A stretch of DNA of 64,000 bases, taken from positions 124,001-188,000 of the forward strand of contig NZ_FOQD01000015.1 of NCBI RefSeq assembly GCF_900113665.1. The letters run 5' to 3'. The DNA comes from Planctomicrobium piriforme. GTDB taxonomy: Bacteria > Planctomycetota > Planctomycetia > Planctomycetales > Planctomycetaceae. The number at the start of each line of letters is the position of its first letter. The stretch's first letter is position 1. A model generated the notes under the pieces. It was not told the origin of the DNA, searched no databases, and saw nothing but the letters and a program-made list of their open reading frames with translations. Positions 49,732-60,200 of this stretch are shown one piece after another. The position numbers were made by a program, and so were the translations under genes.

Positions 49732-52128
49732 CTACCGAGAATGGTTGTTTGTGGCTACACGACCACCCGGCCTCGATCGGTCTCGCAGCAACGTCAGCAA
49801 TCGTTCGACCTGCGACTTCAACACAGGTTCCCACATGGAACAGAGTGTTCGTTTGCAATACTCGGCATCCGGGACTTTCGAATCGTTTGCGAGGCTAGTC
49901 AGCAGGGCAACATCCTGCTCCGCGACAAGGTCTTTTAAAATTGCGGCAATCTCGGCCGCAGAAAGCTGACGAAAGCTCTGTACCAACTGGCGATAAGGGC
50001 GGGGTTGTGTCGGTTCATCGCCTAGAATTTCATCAAGATCACTTCGAAAGTGCGATTCATCCAGACGATCCAATCCTAGATCCGCGATTTGGCTGGCTGT
50101 TTGTGCATCGAGAAAGCTCACACTATAGGAAAACATGGCCAAGGTGAGGGGACCGTGTTCGGCAGAGTCTAACAATCTTTGCAGCTCATTTGCCGGTTCG
50201 TTCAGGCCATGGAAGGCCAAATAGATTTCACGCACGAGTTGATCGGGAATGCTTCCAGCCGGCAGGACTTCTTCGAAAAGAAGATTGATTCCCTGCGTCG
50301 TACGGCCGTTCGGAATACTGAATCGTTCATTTTTGAAGTTCATCATCTGCGAGGAGAACTGACTCAGCGGCAAGGATACCTTTTCTGCCCAACGAACGAG
50401 CGCAGCCACGCGGCTCGACTGGGAAGCCTCGGACGTAAATGCAAATCGGCCGAGACTTTGGCAGATCAGATGCCTGGTTTGCGTTGCCGAACCAGCTTCC
50501 CAGCGAATAGCTCGGCAGTCTGCTGGTATCAGTCGTTCCTGCAACCGTTGAATGCCTTCTGGTTCGTCAGTCCGATAAAAGAAAGCCAAATCTGCAGTCA
50601 GCTCCGATTCGGCATCAGAACTGGAGATGTCGAATTCCACGACCCGACCGGTGGAACGTTCAACCACCAGATGCGCGCCCTCTTCCGTGACTTCACAGCT
50701 GCCGTCTGACGCTGGGCTCGGAATGAGTTCTCCCTGCAAATGACGGTACGCCGCCATCGGCGACATCCAAATGTCGCGCTTCATCAGGCGTTCTAATGAG
50801 AGGCTATTCCAACCCATTCCCCAATTCATTCTGGTTTGATGGCTGGGCTTAGACGAATTCAACATGCCGTCTTCATGGAAGGTCCACTTGAAATTGCCTT
50901 TTTCAGGCAGTTCAAATTGAAAGAGCACCCTGTCTTGGGGGGCAATGAGCTGGAGTTGTCGATCCGTGCAGAACAATGCGATTTCACGCAGCACATCTCC
51001 GTCTGGCGAATTCAGATTCGTTGCGTCGGCGAGAATTTGATTGTCACCCGTAGTGGCGAATAGAAAAATCCAATTTTGAAACTGGATTTCCGAAATGGAG
51101 GTGAAGTACTCGTGATCGGATTTGCAGACCCATGACGACATGCGAGCGGCAATTTCATCGCGCAGTGTCAGTGGTGCCCCCAGGATTGGCCCCTCTTTGA
51201 AGTCAACGACGTCGACGATGACTTCGGCTGGCTCTGATGGTGTTAACGGTGTCGACGTTTCAACTGAAATCGTTCGGAAGCAGCCGGTGTTCCAGAGGTG
51301 ATTACGAGCCTTTTGAAGCGACACCGCAGTGATGGTGTCACCCACGCGAAATCCCAGGCGATCAAGAATGTCCTCGACGTATTGTTGCTCGGTTCCTTTC
51401 ACATGGATCTCGCTGACGATCAATGGTGGCCCGGTCTGTGAAACCTCGACGAAAAGCTGAATAGTGCGGGAAACTGGATTAGGGCGCTGCTGCACATGCA
51501 GCTTGGCAAATGGATAGCAGACGTTGGCGCAAGCCCGTACGGCGCGTTGGTGAATTATTGCCGTATCGGAAGCATCAGGAGTCAGCAGACTGCCGGTGAC
51601 CCACAGCGGAGGCAGCATCTCTGCGAGATCGCCGTCACGTTCACGCCAGACCACGGCCCATTTTCCATCCGGCCCAATGGTTGTCTCAGGAACAGCGGTC
51701 AATGACGGTTGTGGTTTTGTCAGGGCATCGATGATTGACTGCTGAAGTTCTGGCGACTCAACATGAACAGTCACCTCTCCAGTGGAATATCGGGGCCCTT
51801 GGTCGATCTGAAGCACGATGCGATCCGCTTGAGCATCCCAGCGACATTCAACCGAGACCTCTTTGTATCCCCATCTGTGAAAACCAAAATGCACGTCACG
51901 CCTGATCATGCCCATGAGCAAAGAAGTGGAAGCCTCTGGTCTTCTGGCAGAAAACAGCGCAATATCGGTCTTGAGGGATTGGCGAATTTCCAATGCCGTT
52001 GGCTCATCAACTCCAAGAATAAGGATGGAGTCGAAACTAAAATTCTTACCCACATTGAGTGGGGCAACGCCGGCGCGGATCGGATCGATTGCGAGAAAAA
52101 GAAACAGCAAGATCGATAAGGTGCGCAT
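49732..52128 (-). CDS. Large secreted protein with POTRA-like domains, function unknown
   Basis: A 798-residue protein. A signal peptide (LSILLFLFLAIDPIRAGVAP) is followed by two POTRA-like modules: residues about 55-125 (FHRWGYKEVSVECRWDAQAD, IVLQIDQGPRYSTGEVTVHV) and about 232-312 (LIVSEIHVKGTEQQYVEDIL, DRLGFRVGDTITAVSLQKAR, GCFRTISVETSTPL). POTRA domains usually feed outer-membrane assembly or secretion barrels, but no C-terminal beta-barrel is seen; the rest is mixed alpha/beta with late helices. It may be a periplasmic partner of a barrel protein encoded elsewhere. No neighbouring bam or omp gene. Not recognised beyond this. Confidence 0.65.
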   Translation of the reverse strand: MRTLSILLFLFLAIDPIRAGVAPLNVGKNFSFDSILILGVDEPTALEIRQSLKTDIALFSARRPEASTSLLMGMIRRDVHFGFHRWGYKEVSVECRWDAQADRIVLQIDQGPRYSTGEVTVHVESPELQQSIIDALTKPQPSLTAVPETTIGPDGKWAVVWRERDGDLAEMLPPLWVTGSLLTPDASDTAIIHQRAVRACANVCYPFAKLHVQQRPNPVSRTIQLFVEVSQTGPPLIVSEIHVKGTEQQYVEDILDRLGFRVGDTITAVSLQKARNHLWNTGCFRTISVETSTPLTPSEPAEVIVDVVDFKEGPILGAPLTLRDEIAARMSSWVCKSDHEYFTSISEIQFQNWIFLFATTGDNQILADATNLNSPDGDVLREIALFCTDRQLQLIAPQDRVLFQFELPEKGNFKWTFHEDGMLNSSKPSHQTRMNWGMGWNSLSLERLMKRDIWMSPMAAYRHLQGELIPSPASDGSCEVTEEGAHLVVERSTGRVVEFDISSSDAESELTADLAFFYRTDEPEGIQRLQERLIPADCRAIRWEAGSATQTRHLICQSLGRFAFTSEASQSSRVAALVRWAEKVSLPLSQFSSQMMNFKNERFSIPNGRTTQGINLLFEEVLPAGSIPDQLVREIYLAFHGLNEPANELQRLLDSAEHGPLTLAMFSYSVSFLDAQTASQIADLGLDRLDESHFRSDLDEILGDEPTQPRPYRQLVQSFRQLSAAEIAAILKDLVAEQDVALLTSLANDSKVPDAEYCKRTLCSMWEPVLKSQVERLLTLLRDRSRPGGRVATNNHSR

Positions 52129-52286
52129 TGAAAACTCCGTTCATTTGCTCATGCTCCATGCATCGCAGCGACAGAGATTATCAATAACGGCCTGCCTTGT
52201 CGTCAATTCCTTTCATCAACAGGTCGTCAACGCGACACAACGTTTTCGGCTTTGAGTCTCACTCATTCCAACTCGAAATTTCTCCC

Positions 52287-53855
52287 ATGAAACTCACACA
52301 TTGGTGGCCGACAGCCCTCAATCCGATTTCAAATGTCGCCTTTCTTCGTCCTATTGATGGCGGAATGAAGCTGGCGATGCTGTTTCAACTTGCGATCGCC
52401 GCTTCAGCTTTCTCATTGCATGCGATTGCAGCTGCGCGTCCCAACATTGTCCTGATCTATGTCGATGATCTGGGCTTCGGCGACGTCAGTTGCAACGGGG
52501 CGAAAGCGATTTCGACCCCCAACGTCGATCGCCTCGCGGCCAGGGGCTTGCGGTTTACCGACGGGCATTGCACTTCGGCCACCTGCACGCCGTCCCGCTA
52601 TGGCATGCTGACAGGCGAATATCCCTGGCGGAAAAAAGGGACCGGCGTACTCCCTGGCGACGCCGGACTCATCATCGAGCCGGGCCGCGCCACGTTGGCG
52701 TCGATCCTGCAGCAAAGCGGCTATCGCACAGGCGTCATCGGCAAATGGCATCTGGGCCTGGGAGACGGAACGCTCAATTGGAATGGCAAAATTGCCCCCG
52801 GTCCCCTCGAAATCGGGTTCGACGAATGCTTCCTGATTCCTGCGACGGGAGACCGCGTGCCCTGCGTGTACGTTGAAAACCATCATGTCTTCGGACTCGA
52901 TCCGAACGACCCGATTCAGGTGGACTACAAAAATCCGGTCGGAACGGAGCCGACGGGTCGCGAGCATCCGGAACTGCTGAAGATGAAACTGACGCACGGG
53001 CACGACTTCACCATCGTGAACGGCATCAGCCGGATCGGTTACATGAGCGGCGGCAAGTCGGCCCGCTGGGTCGACGAAGACATGGCCGACGTCATCACTC
53101 ACAGGGCCGTCGATTTCATGGAACGAAATCAGGCACAACCTTTCTTCCTGTATTTCGCGTATCACGACATCCATGTGCCGCGTGTTCCTCACGCACGGTT
53201 CGCCGGAAAGTCCGGAATGGGCCCTCGCGGAGACGCGATTCTGGAGATGGACTGGTGTACTGGTCAGGTTCTCGATGCGCTGGAACGTCTCCAGCTGACC
53301 GAGAAAACGCTCGTCATTTTCACGAGTGACAATGGCCCCGTGCTGGATGACGGCTATGTTGACGACGCGGTCGAAAAGCTGGGAAGCCACCAGCCGTCCG
53401 GACCGTACAAGGGAGGGAAGTACAGTCTGTACGAAGGCGGCACCCGAGTCCCCTTTCTGGTGAGTTGGCCGGGCCGCATTCGCGCCGGCGAATCATCTGC
53501 GCTGGTCTGCCAGATCGATTTTCTGGCCTCGCTCGGAGCGTTGACCGGAACGGATTTATCGCAGATCAAAACTGCCGGCGACAGCCAGAACGTGCTACCG
53601 GCCCTGTTAGGCGAATCGCAGATCGGCCGGCAGGAACTGGTCGAACAAGGGGGCGGCAACCAACTGGCACTGCGATCAGGCAACTGGAAATTCCTACCTG
53701 CCTTCGCCCCCAAGAATGCCCCTGCCAAAGCAAGACCGCTGGAACTCTTCGACCTCAATCAAGATCCCGGCGAAACAACAAACCTGGCCAGCCAATATCC
53801 TGAGAGAGTCAACGAAATGCGGCAACGGCTGGAGCAGATTCAGAAGAACCCGTAG
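52287..53855 (+). CDS. Sulfatase (arylsulfatase type I)
   Basis: A 522-residue enzyme from the first ATG; a shorter start at 52365 gives a clean signal peptide (KLAMLFQLAIAASAFSLHAI) and 496 residues, and may be the true one. Active site: CTSATCTPSRYGMLTG contains C-T-P-S-R, whose Cys becomes formylglycine. Metal ligands: IYVDDLGFGD and FTSDNGPVLDDG, with YKGGKYSLYEGGTRVPFLVSWPG. Planctomycetes hold many such sulfatases, mostly for sulfated algal polysaccharides. No sulfatase-maturing enzyme lies nearby. Exported, probably periplasmic. Confidence 0.92.
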   Translation: MKLTHWWPTALNPISNVAFLRPIDGGMKLAMLFQLAIAASAFSLHAIAAARPNIVLIYVDDLGFGDVSCNGAKAISTPNVDRLAARGLRFTDGHCTSATCTPSRYGMLTGEYPWRKKGTGVLPGDAGLIIEPGRATLASILQQSGYRTGVIGKWHLGLGDGTLNWNGKIAPGPLEIGFDECFLIPATGDRVPCVYVENHHVFGLDPNDPIQVDYKNPVGTEPTGREHPELLKMKLTHGHDFTIVNGISRIGYMSGGKSARWVDEDMADVITHRAVDFMERNQAQPFFLYFAYHDIHVPRVPHARFAGKSGMGPRGDAILEMDWCTGQVLDALERLQLTEKTLVIFTSDNGPVLDDGYVDDAVEKLGSHQPSGPYKGGKYSLYEGGTRVPFLVSWPGRIRAGESSALVCQIDFLASLGALTGTDLSQIKTAGDSQNVLPALLGESQIGRQELVEQGGGNQLALRSGNWKFLPAFAPKNAPAKARPLELFDLNQDPGETTNLASQYPERVNEMRQRLEQIQKNP

Positions 53856-53939
53856 TAGGACGGAGAAGCATCCCAGCCTGCTCTGCTACTTGTTTCGCTG
53901 AACGTTGATCCCAGATTCCAATTGACTGCACAAGGGATC

Positions 53940-54158
53940 ATGTCGAAAAATATGTGCATGACGACTCAAGCAATAAACTCCAGCGACACAATGACAGAAA
54001 TGCAGAAAGCAGCCCAGGCCGCCGCGAAAGGCACGCGCGACCTGGAAGCAATGCGCAAAGCTGCAGCGCAAATGGATCGCATCAGCGAAGATATTCACAA
54101 GCGTCAAGGCTTGCTTGATATCGCGGTTCCCTTTGTCCGAGAACTGCGTGAACATTGA
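53940..54158 (+). CDS. Hypothetical small protein, 72 aa
   Basis: Not recognised. AAGGG precedes the ATG by 5 bases. Mostly helical with a basic, Ala/Met-rich middle (MTEMQKAAQAAAKGTRDLEA, MRKAAAQMDRISEDIHKRQG) and a hydrophobic C-terminal part (LLDIAVPFVRELRE); no membrane segment. Possibly a small DNA- or protein-binding helix bundle. It is convergent with glnA, with the glnA terminator just after it. Confidence 0.6.
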   Translation: MSKNMCMTTQAINSSDTMTEMQKAAQAAAKGTRDLEAMRKAAAQMDRISEDIHKRQGLLDIAVPFVRELREH

Positions 54159-54187
54159 AATGCCTCCTTGACTCATGAGTCGGCACT

Positions 54188-54223
54188 AAAAAAATGAGCT
54201 GCATACCGAGATATGCAGCTCAT
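54188..54223 (-). terminator. Intrinsic terminator of glnA
   Basis: ATGAGCTGCATA (54194-54205) pairs perfectly with TATGCAGCTCAT (54212-54223), 6-base loop. On the minus strand the stem is followed by TTTTTTT. It ends glnA transcription 27 bases past the stop codon. Confidence 0.92.
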
Positions 54224-54249
54224 CACAGTTCAATGGTCAACCAGAAAGC

Positions 54250-55272
54250 TTACGCTTCCGGAACCAGCTTCAGGGTCTGGGTCAGGCGCTCGACGATCTT
54301 GTACGGATCAGCCTGCGAGTTCGGACGGCGGTCTTCCAGGTAGCCGCGGTAAGCGTCGTTCTTCACGAAGCTGTGCGGAATACGAATGGAAGCACCGCGG
54401 TTCGCGACGCCGTAGTTGAACTTGTCGATCGACTGAGTTTCGTGCAGACCGGTCAACCGCAGGTGGTTGTCCGGGCCGTAGGCGGCGATGTGTTCGTTCT
54501 TCATTTTGTCGAACATCGCCATCAGGCTTTCGAAGTAGGGCTTGCCCCCCTTCTCGCGCATGAACTTCGTGGAGAAGTTCAAGTGCATGCCTGAACCGTT
54601 CCAGTCGCCCTTGACCGGCTTGCAGTGCAGTTCGATATCCAGGCCGTACTTTTCCGCCAGGCGGATCAGCAGGAAGCGAGAAACCCACATGTCGTCGCAG
54701 ATCTTCCTGGCGCCCTTGGCGAAGACCTGATATTCCCACTGGCCTTTGGCGACTTCGGCATTGATCCCTTCCAGGTTGATGCCGGCTTCACGGGTGATGT
54801 CGATGTGTTCTTCGGCGATTCCGCGAGCCACGTCGCCCATGTACTTGTAACCGACGCCGGTGTAGTACGGACCCTGCGGAATCGAGGGCTGCCCGTCGGA
54901 CGGGAAGCCCAGCGGCTTGCCGTCTTTCCAGAAGAAGTATTCCTGCTCCAGACCCACCCACAGATCCGGATCGTCGATGATGCCGGCGCGATGGTTGGTC
55001 GGGTGCGGCTCGCCGTTCGGCAGCAGCACTTCGCACATCACGATGTAGGCGTTCTTGCGGGTGCAATCCGGATACAGACCGACCGGCTTGAGCACGCAGT
55101 CAGAGCTGTGTCCTTCAGCCTGCATCGTCGAGCTGCCGTCGAAGCCCCACAGATCCAGGTCTTCCAGAGACTTGGGAGCTTTTTCGACGATCTTCGTCTT
55201 GCCGCGCAGGTTTGGCTCCGGCTTGTAACCGTCCAACCAGATGTACTCTAACTTGAAAGTCGGTAAACCCAT
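54250..55272 (-). CDS. glnA: Glutamine synthetase, eukaryotic-type (GSII)
   Basis: A 340-residue short glutamine synthetase of the GSII class. Visible motifs: LEYIWLDGY and LWGFDGSSTMQAEGHSSD at the N-terminal beta-grasp; DPDLWVGLEQEYFFWKDGKP (metal-binding Glu), GINAEVAKGQWEYQVF, RKICDDMWVSRFLLIRLAEK, PVKGDWNGSGMHLNFST (ammonium/glutamate loop, NGSGMH), and GVANRGASIRIPHSFVKN. It makes glutamine from glutamate, ammonia and ATP. No Tyr adenylylation site is expected in this class. Start at the ATG 55272 with GGGAG upstream; an in-frame start 15 codons earlier has no family sequence. It has a perfect sigma-54 promoter 380 bases upstream and a strong terminator. Confidence 0.95.
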   Translation of the reverse strand: MGLPTFKLEYIWLDGYKPEPNLRGKTKIVEKAPKSLEDLDLWGFDGSSTMQAEGHSSDCVLKPVGLYPDCTRKNAYIVMCEVLLPNGEPHPTNHRAGIIDDPDLWVGLEQEYFFWKDGKPLGFPSDGQPSIPQGPYYTGVGYKYMGDVARGIAEEHIDITREAGINLEGINAEVAKGQWEYQVFAKGARKICDDMWVSRFLLIRLAEKYGLDIELHCKPVKGDWNGSGMHLNFSTKFMREKGGKPYFESLMAMFDKMKNEHIAAYGPDNHLRLTGLHETQSIDKFNYGVANRGASIRIPHSFVKNDAYRGYLEDRRPNSQADPYKIVERLTQTLKLVPEA

Positions 55273-55651
55273 TCGTTTCTCACTCCCATCGATGTCATGT
55301 TGGCGAAGCGACAGCATGTTTGACTGAAGAGCATCGTGCGGGCGACTCGGGATCTTCCATCAGGGCCGATCCGTGGCCTGGCACACCTGCGAGAGTGCGT
55401 CGTCGACATCCGCGTCGACGTTGACTGTCTCGTCAGCGCGCTCCGCTGGAGCGAGTCAGTGACGAGACGGCGATCCCCAATCGCATCGATACAATCCGGA
55501 CACTCATGCAGATCCTCACTCCGGCGCAGGCACCATGCCCAGACCGAAGGCAGCACTGCCCCTTTTTCGAGCAGGACTCTGGCAGGGGGGCGGCACTTTT
55601 GGCCGAAAAACGGCTCCACTGGTTCCGCCCACACCTGAGATAGCACACTAA
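55273..55651 (-). other. Long (about 370-base) untranslated leader predicted for glnA
   Basis: If transcription starts near 55641, 12 bases after the sigma-54 GC, the glnA mRNA has a leader of roughly 370 bases with no credible open frame. I found no known riboswitch signature by eye, so its content is unknown. Confidence 0.45.
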
Positions 55652-55667
55652 GGCAAACAGAGTGCCA
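55652..55667 (-). promoter_or_regulatory. Consensus sigma-54 promoter upstream of glnA
   Basis: On the minus strand the bases read TGGCACTCTGTTTGCC, an exact TGGCAC-N5-TTGC. Sigma-54 control of glnA is the classical nitrogen-response arrangement. The site shares 14 of 16 bases, and the following TTA, with the box at 3146-3161. The NtrC-type enhancer sites were not identified. Confidence 0.85.
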
Positions 55668-55853
55668 CGGGAATCAACACTCGCCCGACTCCCATTTTCG
55701 ACAACCTGACCGCTCGGTTTCCTCCCGCACGGACTTCCCATTTCCCCAACCCGAACCGTTTACAAAGATCTGGAACGGTTGATTCGACGGTCGAAATCAG
55801 TCATACCAGCAGATTCTGATGCGGCGACACTGCACCACGGCGAGGAACATCAC

Positions 55854-57077
55854 ATGTGGCGAACAACGACCTGCCTGCTGGCCTGCTTCGCGGCTCAATC
55901 GGCTCTGGCCGCCGAGCCCGTCAAATTCGACGTCAAGGTGCTGACGGTCGATGCCAATGAAGGCTGTGACATCGCCGACTTCGACGGCGACGGCAAGCTC
56001 GACGTCGTCGCAGGCCGCAACTGGTACCACAATCCCGACTGGCTCCCCCGCCCGGTCCGCAACATCGACGACGTCAACGGCTACGTCCACTCCAACGGCG
56101 ACTTCGCCTACGACGTCGACGGAGACGGCAAGATGGACATCGTGGCCGGCGATTTCTTCGACACCAAAGTCTACTGGTACCACAACGCCGGCGCAGACTC
56201 GCTTCTCAAAGGCTTTTTGTGGGAGAAAATTCCACTGGTCGACACCGGCCTTGGCGCCAATGAAATCGCCTTCTTTCACGACCTCAATGGTGACGGCAAG
56301 CCGGAATGGATCTGCAACTCCTGGATCGACAAAAACCCGCTCGTCGCCTGGGAACTAAAGACGCTTGAGAAACCAATTGAAGAAGATGTGAAAGTTGTCG
56401 TCGACGGGAAGGATGTCGTCCGGAAGGTAGCGTCAACCACAATTGGCTTTGGTGCTGAGCGACATCTTATCTCCGAAACCGGTCAACTCCATGGCATGGG
56501 CTTCGGCGACATCAATAACGACGGCCGTGAAGACATCCTCACCGCCGCAGGCTGGTTCGAAAAACCGGAAGGCAACGCCTGGGAAAGCCCCTGGAAATTC
56601 CACCCTGACTGGAAAACCCGCTGGAGCTGCCCAGTCCTGGTCCGCGACCTCAACGCCGACGGCAAGAACGACATCATCATCGGCAACCCGCACGACTACG
56701 GGCTCTTCGTCTGGCTGGCCCAAGAGCCCAGCGCCGACGGCAAGCTGCAGTTCAAGGAAGAGACGATCGATAAGTCTTACTCGCAGCTGCACTGTCTGCA
56801 CTTCGCCGATCTGAACGGCGACGGCCGCGATGAACTGATCACAGGCAAACGAGTCCGTGCCCACAACCAGAACGACCCCGGCGCCGCCGAGCCCCCGATC
56901 ATCTGCTACTACGAAATCGACCCCGCCGGCAAATTTACAAAGCACATCATCAATGAAGGTCAGGTCGGCATCGGCCTGCAGATCCGCACCGCCGATATCG
57001 ACGGCGATGGCGATATCGACATCGTTGTCCCCGGCAAAGAGGGCACGCAGATTCTGTTTAACCAGATGAAGCCCTAG
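55854..57077 (+). CDS. Secreted FG-GAP/VCBS repeat protein
   Basis: A 407-residue exported protein. The signal peptide is WRTTTCLLACFAAQSALAAE. The rest is a seven-bladed-type FG-GAP propeller marked by calcium-binding DxDxDG loops: IADFDGDGKLDVVAG, DVDGDGKMDIVAGDF, DLNGDGKPEWICNS, DINNDGREDILTAAGWF, DLNADGKNDIIIGNP, DLNGDGRDELITGKR and DIDGDGDIDIVVPGKEG. Such proteins bind ligands or calcium outside the cell. GAGGA precedes the ATG at 55854, chosen over an upstream start in the same frame. Convergence with glnA: the glnA promoter lies in front of it. Confidence 0.9.
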   Translation: MWRTTTCLLACFAAQSALAAEPVKFDVKVLTVDANEGCDIADFDGDGKLDVVAGRNWYHNPDWLPRPVRNIDDVNGYVHSNGDFAYDVDGDGKMDIVAGDFFDTKVYWYHNAGADSLLKGFLWEKIPLVDTGLGANEIAFFHDLNGDGKPEWICNSWIDKNPLVAWELKTLEKPIEEDVKVVVDGKDVVRKVASTTIGFGAERHLISETGQLHGMGFGDINNDGREDILTAAGWFEKPEGNAWESPWKFHPDWKTRWSCPVLVRDLNADGKNDIIIGNPHDYGLFVWLAQEPSADGKLQFKEETIDKSYSQLHCLHFADLNGDGRDELITGKRVRAHNQNDPGAAEPPIICYYEIDPAGKFTKHIINEGQVGIGLQIRTADIDGDGDIDIVVPGKEGTQILFNQMKP

Positions 57078-57266
57078 GACATCCGTCTCAGGAAAAATTA
57101 GTTTCCAGAAGCATCATCCGCCCCCTGCACTGGGATTTCCCCCGATTGCACAGGGCCGGACGGGCACTAGAATCTCCATCAGCATCCCCTGATGGTTACC
57201 TGCCATATTCACCCAATGAAGTGCAGGTGAGACCATCATTCTCATACGCTTCCAGGAGTTTGGGCC

Positions 57267-60200
57267 ATGACTCTACGACGCTTGCGCTCAGCGTCCGTCA
57301 ACTTCTTCAAGGCTCTGGATGGCGAACGGCGGTTTCGCCGCCCAACTCGTCGACCAAATCGACAGGCCGCCTCAGGCCGCTTCTCCAGCGAAATTCTGGA
57401 ACAGCGCACACTCCTGGCCGCAGTCCTCGATGCAGGTGCCACGCTCACCATCGAACTGGCCGCGAACGAACAGCTCTCCATCGTTTCCCAGGGAACGAGC
57501 TACGCCTTCTCTTCCAACTCACAGAACTTTGTGAACTCCGGCGTCGCTGACGCAGCAGACTTCACCGGCTTCGGCATAAACGCCCTCACGCTGACGGACC
57601 TCGCACAATACAGCACGATCCAGATTATCGACGCCGGCGGGGGGACGTCTGTTGTCTTCAATGACAGCGGCGCAAATACCTACTCCGATGCCTTCAACAT
57701 CACGCTCAACAATGGTGCTGCCGCGACCGGCTTGAAGTTCAACGGCACGTCCGCCTTTGGCGACTCTCCGCTGACGGCCAGCATCGACACTGGCATCCAG
57801 TTCACCGCCGGATCACTCGTTTCGACAGCCAATGGCGGTCTAGCCTTCACCGCGAATGCCGCCAGAACGTCGCCAGGCATCTCCCAAGGCATCAGTCTTG
57901 TCTCTGCCCAGTTGCTGACAACCGGAACCGGCGGCATTGTTCTCAACGGTTCAGCGACTCAGGCTGGCCCAGCTCTGGGAAGCCGCACCGGCGTGAGCAT
58001 TACCAACGGCGACATCCGCTCCACGCAGAATTCCCCTGGTGCCGGAGCGATTACGATCACCGGTCACGGCGGCGGCAGCCAGACTGCGGATTACTCGGCA
58101 GGCGTCCGGTTGTCATCGTTCTCATCCATTTCGAGCATCTACGGCAACATCAGCCTTAACGGGCAAGGTGGAACCTCTGGGTCGGGCAGCGCCGGAGTTC
58201 AAATCACGGGCGGCAGCCTGGTCGGATCGACAGGACTTGAGACAGCAACGGCGGCAAGCGTCACGATCGTGGGAACGGCCAACTCAGCAGGTGCGGAAGC
58301 CATCGGGATTCAGGTGGCAGGGAAATCCCGCGTGAGCACTGTGGGCGGAGCGATGACATTCACCGGTCGGGGTGGAAATGCGGTTGGAAATAGTCCCGGC
58401 ATCGATGTCTCTCAACTGAGCCAATTGATGCTCGGGAGCGGAGCGATGCTGTTGGACGGTTCTGCTGGAGGAGGGGGCGGATCCGGAGTGCGTCTCGGAG
58501 GTGATCGCGGCATTGGGATTGGCATTGGGATTGTTGCCAACGGGAACGCGAACATGGAGCTTCGCGGTAAGGGAACGAATGGAGGGCCAGATCTGCAAAT
58601 CCTCCCTGGGACATTCATTGGTGGAGCGTCAGCTTCTGGCCAGTTGGCACTCACTGCCAAAACGATCGAGATGACCGGGGGCGTTAACATCGATCCAAGC
58701 CTTTCGTCATCAGGAAAGCTCATTATTCGTCCCCGAACGATCGACGCAAGTATCGGACTCGGGGACGGCTCAGTCGGCGAATTGAATCTGTCCACGACCG
58801 AACTCGGCTATTTCCGTGACGGGTTCTCTGCAATCACCATCGGGAGAACCTACGACGGAACCGGAGCGATCGACGTCAAGAATGCTCCTTTCAAAGACGA
58901 TGTCTATCTCTTTGGGGGGACAATCAATCTCGATGGTTTGAATGCCGGTCCGAACATCGCAACGGTAGTTTCCCGTAGTGGCTCCGTGACATCAACGGCG
59001 GGCAATCCTGTCGGTTTGAATGATGTCACCGGTCCATTACTCGTCACCGTGGGAGACGTCGCACCCGGCGGCAATGTACCCGGCAAAATGGTGCTGAATG
59101 CCGGACTCTTTTTCCAGGCCAGCAGCTCACTGACGTTGAACTTCAACGGCACCACGCCTGGCACAGGTTACGACCAGATCGCGATCATCAATCCCGCGTC
59201 AGCAGTGACGATCAGCGGCGGGACGAACCTGTACATCAACTCCACGTTCACTCCCGAAATCGGTCAGCGTTTCCGAATCATCGACCTCGTCGATCCCCAG
59301 TCGTTCTGCAACACCCCGTTCGCAGGCTGGCCGGAAGGGGGCTCGCAGACGATCAACGGCGTGACCTACAAGATCACCTACCATGGCGGCACCGGAAACG
59401 ATGTCGTGCTGCTGGTCACTAACATTTCCATTGCGTCCATTAACGACCTGGGGCCGACGCTTACCGTGCCGGTGCAGTTCTCGCCCACGCCGATCGCTCC
59501 AAATGCGACGGTGAGCGGAACCGCCAACTTTGCCAACAGCAGACTCGAAGTCTGGGTCACAAACGGCATTTACTCGGACTGGCTCTCCGGCGGAGCGGCA
59601 GGCTGGGGAACCTTCTACATCAATGGTGTGGCGAAGGGGACAATAAACGACGCTGAAGGCAGCGACCATTTATTTGCACAGTTCAATGCAGCCGCCACGA
59701 AAGAGGATGTCGAGTTCGTACTCCGGTCCATTACATACGCCAATGGCGATCAGAATCCACTGCAGCTGAACAAACAGATCGCATATCGGCTGACCACCGC
59801 GGACGAAGTTTCCAGTCCCATCGCCTACAAGCAGGTGCAGATCACAGATACGCCTCGCTTGTACACAGACGGGAATATTCCCAGCAACTACTTCGCGGGT
59901 GGATCGCCCGTGACCGTCTCTTACGGGCTCCGGCTGATGGACGGCGGCGCGAATTTCGCGAATAGCCAGTTGCGAGTGCAGTTGCCCGATGGAGCCTCGA
60001 CCGAGCGTCTCGGCTTCTTCGAAAACAACATCCTGAAGTTGAACGGAAATCAGATTTTCCACAATGATGTTTGGGTCGGCACGTTCTCCGGTGGTCAGGG
60101 ACAAGATCCACTGCTTGTCGATTTCAATGCCAATGCAAATCAGGACGCCGTCATCCTCACGATGTGGTGGGTCACGTTCTCCGACTCTCAAGCATCCCCG

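Noticed and set aside
55379..55394. TGGCACACCTGCGAGA on the plus strand near glnA as a sigma-54 site.
   Set aside because: The -12 TTGC is absent at N5 spacing, and it points away from glnA.
55248..55646. Open frame in the glnA leader running into the glnA start (132 codons).
   Set aside because: Cys/Arg/Ser-rich composition without domain features, and its end overlaps glnA in another frame; judged untranslated leader.
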